DNA of 53,752 nt, from the NCBI GenBank assembly GCA_900660155.1, contig CABFPE010000137.1, positions 789,243 through 842,994 of the forward strand. Reading direction: 5' to 3'. Below the pieces are notes generated by a model. That model was not told the DNA's origin and ran no database searches. It was given only the letters and a program-made list of their open reading frames with translations. The position numbers were made by a program, and so were the translations under genes. Source of the stretch: Hofstenia miamia. Lineage: Eukaryota; Xenacoelomorpha; Acoela; Hofsteniidae. This document shows, one piece after another, positions 45,086-53,752 of this stretch (positions are counted from its first letter, which is position 1; each line of letters starts with the position of its first letter).

Positions 45086-46440
45086 AAGTTCTTTGAATGT
45101 TGAATTTAAATGATTCAGTATTTGAGCTTTGTCGGTTAAAGTTGTATTATTGATGTTTAATTCATTTATTTCGGATGAAAGGCCTTTAGATTTTCCAATA
45201 AATTTATGGACGTATCGCCATTTTTCTCGAGTAGAATTTAGTTGATTAAAGAATTTTTGCCGAGCTTTAGCTAAATTTTTTGTTCTTAATTGCTTAATTA
45301 CTTTCTTTGATCCTTCGTAATTGGTACAATTAGTCTTTGTCGACTCAGATTTTGCAAGATCAAATAATTCTCGTTTAATTGATTATCATCGGTGTTTAAA
45401 AAGGAAATATATTTGCTGTAATCTTAACCCTTCGCATCTTAATTGGTGCAACAGTGTTTAAGGCTTTGTAGATTCCTTTTGTTATGTAATTAATCATTTG
45501 AGGTCCAGAATTTAGTGTGTAAGTATAGTTAAATGGGGTGTTCCTTAGGGCCTTTTCATTTTTTCGTCTGAGTAAGATAAATAGTCTCTTGCATTTGTGA
45601 TTTTAAATTGCTTACTTTTAGGAGTTTTGTTACTAATATATGTACACAGTGCATGATCACAAAATGATTCAAACATTAATGATTTGAAAGAAACTTCAGA
45701 ATTAGTAAGAAAGTAATCAATTAAATTGTTCATGCGAGTTGGACACAACGAAGATTACAAGTAGCAGATATTTCGTTTATAGAATTTCGTTCATACGAGT
45801 TAAAGTAATTAATATTAAAGTCACCGAATATATTTAGAGAGTTATCATCATTACATATTTCAGTTATTTCGTTTACAGTATAATCTAGATATTCAACTAA
45901 ATAACTTTTATTTGGATTATAAGTTACGTTTATCATATTGAGGATAACAGAATTGACGTGAACTTTCGGAAAGTGTGAGATCTTTTCAGCAAAAAGCCTA
46001 GAGTTGTGACCAGGATAGGAATGGATTGAAGTGGTTTGATTATGTATAAGATTATGCGAGCGGACATATTTTAGAATGCTGCTTCCAATGATTAGTGATA
46101 ATGTGCCCGGTTTGATAGATTTCACTTGTCTTTGCGGGAGAGTAGAATTTCGTTCTTCATTAGATTTCTTTCTAGGAGACTTCGGTGGATTTGTGAAAGA
46201 GACATAGCAATGTACAGAAGGAGAATCAAACTTTTGCGTAGAACATGATGCATTGATAGAATTGGCAGATTTTGTAGGGGTTAAAGCAAGATGTAATCAG
46301 CAGCAATACAAGAACGATTGAAAAACGAGTGAAGGGTAAGATGCTTCTTGGGACGACGAATGGAGAAGGTGACAACATCATCAGAGTGAGTGGAGCGCTT
46401 TGGTTCCCAACATTAGCCAGCAATTTGTACATTAAGGTTA
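45086..46440 (-). mobile_element. LINE with SGNH-like ORF1 fused by deletion to the endonuclease
   Basis: From high to low coordinates the minus strand reads an ORF1 part (TLSLIIGSSILKYVRSHN, YPGHNSRLFAEKI, VHVNSVILN), the start of an SGNH/GDSL-type hydrolase domain. In the same frame it passes directly into endonuclease sequence (VTYNPNKSYLVEYLDYTV, SLNIFGDFNINYFNSYERN). It goes on with PTRMNNLIDYFLTNSEVSF, ESFCDHALCTYISNKT and linker sequence with QKFFNQLNSTREKWRYVHKF. Roughly the second half of SGNH and the first half of the nuclease are missing, so a deletion joined the two. The 3' RT part is cut at about 45085. Confidence 0.7.
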
Positions 46441-47126
46441 AGATAAAATAATTTTATGCAAATATTAGTTGACCTAATCGTTAATGAATGTAATGAATTG
46501 TACTTGCATATTATCTTTCAAAAAATCCTATTAATCAATTGCTCTTACAGATCAAATGCAATTACTTTAAACAATCAAATTTAAAAAATATAACGAAAGC
46601 ACTTCCCCAAAATTGAATCAATATTCTAATGTGGTATAATTAATTCGGTTTTGACATAATTCGTTATTATCATTTAGTTTCACTTTTAATAGACATTTTC
46701 ACTCTTCAATTCGCACAAGAGAGATTTAATTGCGCGCAAGAGAGATTTAATTTCACACATTTGCATATACTGTCTATTTCCCATCTTTTTTTACAATTTT
46801 TTGAGTAATTAATTGTTTATTTTGTATATCCAAAGAAGTTAAAAGTTATAGTTCAAATACTCTGTATATTAGTGGAAGCTTAATTAGTCTTGGAATATGG
46901 GTACATACCCATTTTCTAGGTGATGTAAACAAATTAAGACCCATTGCCTTCGTTTTCTTTTGTTTAATTTCGTTGTTCAGCGCATTCAACATCATGCCAG
47001 AAATGAAAGAAGGTCATGTAGACCAATGCAGTTTGTCGAAAATTGATGCTTTGTTTGTATTGCTTATGTTTGATTTGCTACTTAAAATGTAAAACTATAT
47101 TATATACAAATGAGACAACCCCACAT
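46441..47126. other. No gene; short tandem repeat inside
   Basis: AT-rich. CAAGAGAGATTTAATT occurs twice (46716-46731 and 46737-46752), 21 bp apart, with similar flanks. Nothing else was recognised. Confidence 0.4.
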
Positions 47127-47134
47127 ATCTAAAC

Positions 47135-47824
47135 TAGTGTTTTGCATTTTTAGATTAAACGCTGCCCCTGCCCGTCCTGCACCAGTTTATCTTCCAATGT
47201 GCGGTTCCCGCCCGTTGGAATTTACCGGGCAGGAAAGGGCGACCCGGTCCGCCCCGCCATCTATTGAGAAAACGTAAAATACTAGGAAATTAAATCAAAA
47301 TACACAAAAGCACTATAAAATTTTGTCTTTTAGTGAGAAACTTCTTACGACTCCTATAAAATATATTAATTCTATCAAATATCTAGGGATGTGCTGGAAT
47401 CTTGTATCCAGATCCAGAATCTCTTAAAATCGGGATTCACACAACCGGTATCTGGTAATATATTCTGAAATAAAACTTGAATTTCAAAATTGAATTTTTG
47501 AGGAAAAAGTTACATTATTTCCAAAAAAATGCAAGTTGTCATGCAACAAAACAAATTTTTCTGACATATCATGAAGTAGTCTATCTAATAATTATTTATT
47601 TTCATTCTTCGTTAAAAATTAGGGCAACCAAAAGTCATAAAAGTAAAATATTTTCTGTCGTTCTACTTTGCATATTATCTTATGATTATACCAGACTTTA
47701 TTTGAGCGGGCATAACATATGCCCAGTTATTTGAGCGCCCGATGCCCGCCCGAACGGTAACAGTAGTGCTCGGTGCCCGCCCTCCCTTCTGCAAGGCGGG
47801 CACGGGAATGTCCGCAAAACACTA
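47135..47824. mobile_element. hAT-like non-autonomous element, 690 bp
   Basis: 11-bp perfect inverted ends TAGTGTTTTGC and GCAAAACACTA are flanked by 8-bp near-identical sequences ATCTAAAC (47127-47134) and ATCCAAAC (47825-47832), as hAT transposases generate. Just inside both ends lie striking GC-rich runs: GCCCCTGCCCGTCCTGC and CGGTCCGCCCCGCC on the left, GCGCCCGATGCCCGCCCG and GCGGGCACGGGAATGTCCGC on the right. The middle is AT-rich and has no transposase. Confidence 0.7.
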
Positions 47825-47832
47825 ATCCAAAC

Positions 47833-48099
47833 TTCATTATCAACACTATCATGAAACATCACTAAAATTTAGCAATCTTTTCATTCTTTCATCTATGACT
47901 ACTTTTATATTAAGTTAATTATCCTAGCAGGGGATGTAGACTTAAATTGGAGGCCAAATTTAGATAAATGTAATCTTGAGAATTTCCAGAATCGTTATAA
48001 AAACAATTTTAAATATTATCCAAATGCCAGAAGTCTGAATTCAAATAGAAATCAATTTATTAAAATTGCAATTTAATTAAGCTCAACTTATATTTTTTC
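47833..48099. other. No recognisable feature
   Basis: Short AT-rich spacer, possibly the decayed start of the next LINE fragment. Confidence 0.3.
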
Positions 48100-48565
48100 G
48101 ATTAGATAAACTTGGTTAAATAATGATATTAAGACAAGTTCCAGACCCCGAAATTTTGAATATATTTGTTAAAAATAGGGATAGTAGAGGTGGTGGTCTT
48201 ATGGTAATTGTACCAAAAGTTTTAAATCCAATACGTAAGAAAGAATTTGAATCGAATTACTCTGTTTTTGAAACTTCATGGATCGAAATTTAATTACTTA
48301 CAAATTTTTGCTGAAAATGAACTAATGTTACTTACAATCCAAATAAGAACTTTCTTGTAGTATATAAAAAGTTTAAATGCAATGAAATTTCTGATATTCC
48401 TAGTAATAACTATTCACTAAACATATCAGGTGACCTTAACATAAAGTATTTCAATTTTTATGAAAAATTCATTGAAAGAATTGAGATTTATAATTTAAAA
48501 TAATCAACACGCAAACTGTCCCTCGAAAAACGACATTAATTGATTTTTTATCTAATAATCTTCAT
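48100..48565 (+). mobile_element. LINE endonuclease fragment
   Basis: The plus strand reads RGGGLMVIVPKVLNPIRKKE, FETSWIEI, VTYNPNKNFLVVYKKF and SLNISGDLNIKYFNFYEKF, then STRKLSLEKRH and LIFYL. These align in order with the endonuclease blocks of the LINEs at 45.1-46.4 and 48.6-52.4 kb (KGGGLMLLIP, VTYNPNKSYL, LNIFGDFNINYFN), so it belongs to the same family. Stops and shifts occur between the blocks. Confidence 0.65.
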
Positions 48566-48569
48566 TAGC

Positions 48570-51500
48570 TTAATTTCGTTTGTCGTAATAGCATATGTAC
48601 AAATAAGTATAATACATATTTACAAAAAATGTACAGACACCTATATACACATGCACTACAAACTAAGCTAGACAATTAAAGTTGAAAACATTCAAAAATA
48701 GCAATACAATACAATCACACATATAAAAATATAAAATATTCGAATTCAATTTGTCGCTACAATGTTTTCTAGGTTAAAATTACTTTTTATCTTGTTCTGT
48801 TAATAAATTAGTTTTTAGTAATTTTTTGAATTTTTTAAAATTTTTTTCCTGCCTGATGCTGATTGATAGTTCACTCCATAGTTTACATGATGTTGACGTA
48901 AAAGAGTTACTCCAATATTTATTTGTTGGCATTATGTTGCATATGCATTTATTTGAACGTTGATTAAATTTTAAATATTGTTCATTCAGCAGTTTACTAT
49001 TAATTTTCTTAAACATGTGTACAAGGCTGTTGTACGTTGTGATAAACGCCAAAGTAAGCATCGATAATGTTTGTAATTTCATACCAGTTTGATGGCTCTT
49101 AATGCTAAACATAGTACAAATTAACCAGTTAAAGATCCTCTGTAGAACGATAAAACGAAGTGCTATTTTCCGGGTACAAAGGATCGAATGAATTTTTAGT
49201 GACTTATAACAAATGCATTAATTATTGCTTTACTCTGTGCATTTTTTTAATTTGTTTTAGAAACTGGATGCCTGCAGCCATTTTCCGCACTTTGTCATCT
49301 ATGAACCTTTTAAAAGTAAGTTCCTATCCACCTCGACGCCCAAATATTTTACAGACTCACTGTTGTGGATTGGTGAGCTTTCTTCTGAAACATTAAGGCA
49401 GATGTCATTAGCCAGCTCTTCAACATCTTTTGGGCTGAAAATAATGAATTGCGTTTTATTCTTGTTTAGTGTTAACTTATTTTGTTGGAAATATCTGGAT
49501 ATATTTGCAATGCTATCTTGTAATTCTCTTGTGGCAATAATTGGACTCTTATTTCTATTAATGCCGCATATGTCATCAGCATATTGGATCAACTCTGAGT
49601 TAGTGACATGCATGGATAAATCATTTACATATAAATTGAAGAGCATAGGGCCTAACACAGTGCTCTGTGGAACTCCTTTACCTGTTGTTATGTATTCGCT
49701 ATATATATTATTAAGATGTACACGTTGTTGTCTTCCATTGAGAAAACTGTTTAAAAATGTTCGTGAAGACGTACTAAACCCATAACTTTTAAGTTTTTTT
49801 TATCAAGGATGACGAAATCGAGACTTTCGAAAGCTTTACTTAGATCTAATAGGGCAATACTACTACTGATGTTTTTAAACGTGTCTTTTCAGTGAATTCA
49901 AGCAGTGCATCTACAGTGCTAACCTTGCCTAAAACCAAATTGTGTATTTGAAAGAATGGCATTATTGTTTAAATAAGAGATCATCTGTTTGCATAAAAGT
50001 CTCTCAAAATTTTTTGGAACTGGATTGGTGATTAAGATGGGCCGATAGTTATTGCAGTTTGTAGGGTCACCTTTCTTAAAGATATTAGTAACGTCAGTTC
50101 TTTTAAGACATTGCGGATAGATATCAGTGCGGATGGTATAATTGAACGCAAACAGTAAATACTCAGAAATATACATTATGTATTTCTTTATGATGAAAAC
50201 AGGCACCCCACATCTTCCGCCAGATATATTTGGGTCAAGGTTATTTGCTACCTTAATAAGGTGATGCTGAGTGATAAAGTTGAACGTAAACCTGTTCTTT
50301 GATGGCTTGATCCTGTTTATAAAAGGTTGTTCTTTGTCTCTATAAGTCCCTAGATCTTTGAAAATCATGTTCATATTATTTACAATTAATTTACAATTAA
50401 TTACTTTGCTGTTTACCTTAATTTCATGAATATTGCAATCAAGCGGCTTTTCCTTGTTCAGAAACTTAATAATTTACTGCCATTAAATTTCTTGCTTGGG
50501 TAAACTTTTCAAAGAAATGTTTATTTTATTGTTCGTCAACGTTTGTTTTTAGTTTTGAGAGCCGTGCTTTGACTTCATTGTATGCAGTGATGTTGACCTG
50601 TGTGCGGTTAATATTTAATGAGTTCCAGGTTTTCTTCTTTTTATCTCCAGTACCTCTATTTCCTTGTTTTTTATTTTATTGTAGCGACCAATTATTACAT
50701 ATTTGACTCTACGTGGTGCGTTAGCATTTAGGCAAACAACCATGTCACTAGGATCATTTGTTTCTAAGTCCTTTCGTCTAATTGGGCACATAAAACTAGG
50801 TATTAATAACATTAGACCGCCACCTTTAGATGCTGTTTTTATAAAAGGTTTTGAATTTTGATTTGTTGAAATTAAATAAGTCATCTGAAGTGTTGTTGGT
50901 AAGCCATGTTTCGGTGAATGCAAAAATAGTGTCGCAACTAAAGCATTGAAAACAATTCTTTTAGCTCATATTGATGAGCTGGTATGGTGCGTGTATTTAG
51001 ATAAGAAACTTTAATATTATTCTTAAATGCATTTGATTTCTTTAAAAAGTAGCGAGAAATCGATTTACAAACAAAATTCCTTGCATATACGCGATGTCTA
51101 GCATACAAAATAGATTCATTTTTGTTTACTATAATGCAATCAATGCGGAAGTTTTTAAAGCAAGCACACAATAGTATAATAATATAGATAAAGAGGTACT
51201 TTGAAATTTTATTCATTTCAGCCATCTTAATTGAGTTTATCAAGAAGTTTCTTTAATAATTGTTTTAGGTACTCTTTTGACGAATCTTCAATTCTTTTGA
51301 TGTTCCCTTCTACAGCATTTTTGTAGCTCCATCCAGGTTCCGTAAGATTTGATTTGAACTATCTCTGTTGATTTTGTTTAGCTTGAAAGTGCATAAAGTT
51401 TATTTTTCTGTGAATCATCTCATAGTAGTTGAAGAAAATCTTAATTGCATTTATAACTACTGAGATTCCTTTTCTTGAGAGAATTATTCCGTCCTTTGTA

Positions 51501-52370
51501 AGAAGGTTTCTATTTATTTGATTATTTCCTTTACCAACTAGGAAACTCTCGAAAAGCTTAACAATTTTTTACTTTGTACTGCGATTTCATTAAGAACTAA
51601 GTTGAAATAATATATAAATGATTTTTGGGATACGGGGGTGATTTCAGTGAGCACAATTTGTTTTGGTGAAAATGTTTGTTCTAACTCATTCATTAGCTCC
51701 AAAACATTATTCCTGAACTCTTCAATGGCACTTTGTTTCTCTTCTTTACAACTTGGAGCATCAATTATCCCAGTGTTAAGAATTACTGTATCAATGTCCA
51801 TTCTTTTATAGGATTTTACAACTTTAGTGAGTTCGATTGTGTTCTTGCCATAGCATGAATGAAAGCCGCATTTTTGGTTGATGATCAACTTTTCAGCTTG
51901 AATGCGTTGGAAGATAGAGTTTCCAACGCACAATATTGTAGTATCTTTAAGCAGATCTTTTATTGTGTTTTTTTCGAAACAAGGAGTTATTAGTAGTCGT
52001 GGCGTATAATTGAGATTTGAGGATGGATTCTGAGTTGTTACACAATCAACTTGTTCATTGTTTAGCTCATGCGTAGCAATACTGGTAGTTACATTTGAAT
52101 TTGAATTCAAGTTTTCCGCGCTGATTATGTTTTCATCAGTAGCTTTGATTTTTTCGCTTCATCATCACATATGCCTTTAAAAATTTCAATTTGTAATTTT
52201 TCAGTGAGAGCGTCTGAAAACCGACCGATGCTCTCGTGGAAACTATGCATAAAACATTTATCCTTGAATCCTTCAGTGATCACGCACTCTGTATTTATAT
52301 TAGTACAATTCAAAGAAAGCTTTTTAAATTTAAAACGATTAATGCTAGGGATTTCAAAAAATTATTGAGA
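48570..52370 (-). mobile_element. Nearly full-length SGNH-bearing CR1/jockey-like LINE, decayed
   Basis: Order on the minus strand: ORF1 with an SGNH-like domain (52313-51538); ORF2 from about 51243 with endonuclease start IKVSYLNTRTIPAHQYELKE, IFAFTETWLTNNTSDDLF and SKGGGLMLLIPSFMCPIRRK; linker VNITAYNEVKARLSKLK; RT blocks FNYTIRTDIYPQCLKRTDVT, NNYRPILITNPVPKNFERLL, ILSNTQFGFRQG, VLGPMLFNLYVNDLS, LIQYADDICGI and VKYLGVEVDRNLLLK; C-terminal CKLWSELSISIRQEKNFKKF. The endonuclease half with GDFN and SDH is deleted. YADD is intact, but at least five frameshifts or stops exist. It is the most complete LINE in the window and useful as a reference for the family. Confidence 0.8.
51538..52313 (-). 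pseudogene. LINE ORF1 with SGNH/GDSL-like domain
   Basis: Two frames join by a shift near 52150, giving about 258 residues. The first part (SFHESIGRFSDALTEKLQIE) is helical. The second holds TTILCVGNSIFQRI (block I, GNS in place of GDS), a central HSCYGKNTIELTKVV, IDTVILNTGIIDAPS (the block with N/G in esterases) and KQIVLTEITPV. SGNH-type domains are known in first ORFs of some CR1-clade LINEs, where lipid or RNP roles have been proposed. The catalytic Asp-His pair near the C-terminus is not evident here. Confidence 0.6.
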
Positions 52371-52849
52371 TGAGATCATTAAAAATTTAATTGAAAATGT
52401 TCCATTCGACTGTTTTTATTTTAAATTCTGGTTTCCACATGTTAAATTACATTGCGGCACAGATAAACCAAGCACAAAACAAGCTGCACCGCTAAAAACC
52501 CGGTGAATAATCGACAAATCAGGACGATTTAATTTAATCGCGACTGATAATCAAGTAATTAAGAATACCATAAATATAAAGCAGAAACTCTTTGAACTAA
52601 CTAGAGCTAATCCGGCCGAAATAAATTAGAATAATAACGAAAAATCAAAGAAATTAACTAAAAACCTACGCGCAAAACATTCAGCTTTAAAACAACGTCA
52701 ACTTTTGAAAACTTAAATTCTTTTAAATAAAATTGGAATTTTTAAACCGGTTTATTGGAAAATCGAATGACCTCAGAAATTTACATTGATAATAAAAAAT
52801 TTACCGACAAAAAAGGGTGCTAAGTCATTTAAATGAGACATTTAAAAAT
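52371..52849. other. No clear feature; maybe LINE linker remnants
   Basis: AT-rich sequence with a short lysine-rich frame (NRKLTKNLRAKHSALKQRQ) near 52640-52700 that could be LINE linker, but it is too weak to assign. Confidence 0.3.
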
Positions 52850-53640
52850 AGGTAATGTCAATTTTCCTAAAACTCCTCCATCAGAACTTAGGTAATTAAA
52901 TTATAAGTCAACGTTTCAATTTAGGTTATCTAATTTAAGAGAATTAGAAACTATTGTACAAAATTTAGACGTTAATAAATGTTCAGGTTCCACTCATTTA
53001 CCTTACTATATTAGTAAGAAATTTTATCATATATTTGGCGAGCATCTATCATTTACATTTAATCAATGCATAGTTGAAAATGAATTTCCGGAGATATGAA
53101 AAAATCAGATATAACATCATTGAATAAAAATGGAGATCCCTTTTTGAGAAGAATTATAGGGCAATTTCAATAACGCAATCTTTTAGTAAATTAATTGAAA
53201 AATTACTGCACATTCAAATCAACCAATACGTTTCATCAATATTTTATAATCATAAACAATATGGTTTCCACGCCAAGCATAGTACAAGTGATGCAGTTAT
53301 TTACGGAAAAAAAACCTCAAATAAGTCCCAAAATAAATCCAATTGTATAGCCATTTTAGACTTAAGCAAAGCATTTAATTCACTGAATTTTGACATTTTA
53401 GCGATTACTTTAAAAATTACGGATTCAAACAAAATTCATTTACTTGAGTTTTTTTTAGAAAACAACGTGTATTAATGAATAACATGAAATCTGAATATAT
53501 TAAAAGCGATTAAGGAGTGCCTCAAGCCACAATACTAGGGCCAATTCTATTTGCAATATATGAAAATTACATTATTAAATCATAGTGAAATATATCATTT
53601 TGCTAAGGGTACGTGATTCATAAATACTGATAATAATGCA
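52850..53640 (+). mobile_element. LINE RT fragment
   Basis: The plus strand reads LRELETIVQNLDVNKCSGST, SLNKNGDPF, ISITQSFSKLIEKLLHIQIN, YNHKQYGFHAKHSTSDAVIY, CIAILDLSKAFNSLNFDIL and GVPQATILGPILFAIYENYI. These are the CR1/jockey-type RT blocks up to the one before YADD. There are stops at SD-TAA-GVPQ and elsewhere, so it is dead. It ends before the TA repeat at the window edge. Confidence 0.75.
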
Positions 53641-53722
53641 TTTAGAATCAAGAGAAAGTTTACTAAGTGATATTAAATATCTTTTTAGCAAATATATTGC
53701 TTTGAGAATCGAGAAAGATATA

Positions 53723-53752
53723 ATGCATATATATATATATATATATATATAT
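53723..53752. repeat. (TA)n microsatellite at window edge
   Basis: TA repeat running off the end of the window. Confidence 0.9.

Noticed and set aside
1..53752. CRISPR arrays, bacterial operons, rRNA genes
   Set aside because: No spaced direct repeats, no Shine-Dalgarno-linked gene runs and no rRNA-like sequence were seen.

Overview
The window looks like nuclear DNA of an invertebrate animal: strongly AT-rich, full of TA microsatellites and decayed non-LTR retrotransposons, with a few host genes that are split by short and long GT-AG introns. The phylum is not resolved. No sign of a bacterial, organellar or viral replicon is seen. There are two assembly gaps (108 and 1000 Ns) and one single-N junction.

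Host genes are all on the minus strand. A B-box/coiled-coil (TRIM-like) gene, incomplete at its 5' end, lies at 3.9-5.8 kb. A single-exon GM2-activator-like secreted lipid-binding protein lies at 24.7-25.2 kb. Upstream of it is a gene of unknown function (25.5-27.8 kb) whose four exons chain perfectly in phase across introns, one of them only 24 nt. Next to that are two further phase-compatible exons (28.0-28.4 kb). A complete nine-exon FAM47-like gene (444 residues) occupies 38.3-44.6 kb. These models were rebuilt by hand from splice sites and reading-frame continuity.

The rest is mobile DNA. An intact Tc1-type (DD34E) transposon with both terminal repeats is at 7.7-9.0 kb, inserted in TA-rich DNA after a Penelope-like element that carries an RT and a GIY-YIG domain. 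A second Penelope-like fragment with a GIY-YIG domain is at 31 kb. Non-LTR elements are of at least three sorts. Restriction-like-endonuclease (R2/NeSL-type) fragments lie at 0-0.45 kb and 44.8 kb. CR1/jockey-like elements with an APE-type endonuclease lie at 9.3-10, 28-31, 32.6-37.5, 45-46.4, 48-52.4 and 52.9-53.6 kb. Two of these carry an SGNH-like first ORF. DNA transposon remnants include a piggyBac-like MITE in a TRIM-gene intron, a pogo/Tigger-like copy, a mariner-type relic in a FAM47 intron, and a 690-bp hAT-like non-autonomous element with GC-rich ends.

Large stretches (10-11, 13-19.8 and 21.7-24.7 kb) hold nothing I can name. I do not see a clearly new multi-gene system. The best leads are the unknown split gene with a 24-nt intron, hairpin motifs resembling hammerhead-ribozyme cores after both GIY-YIG domains, and the PGDVFIP-type nuclease-like domain near the left end.
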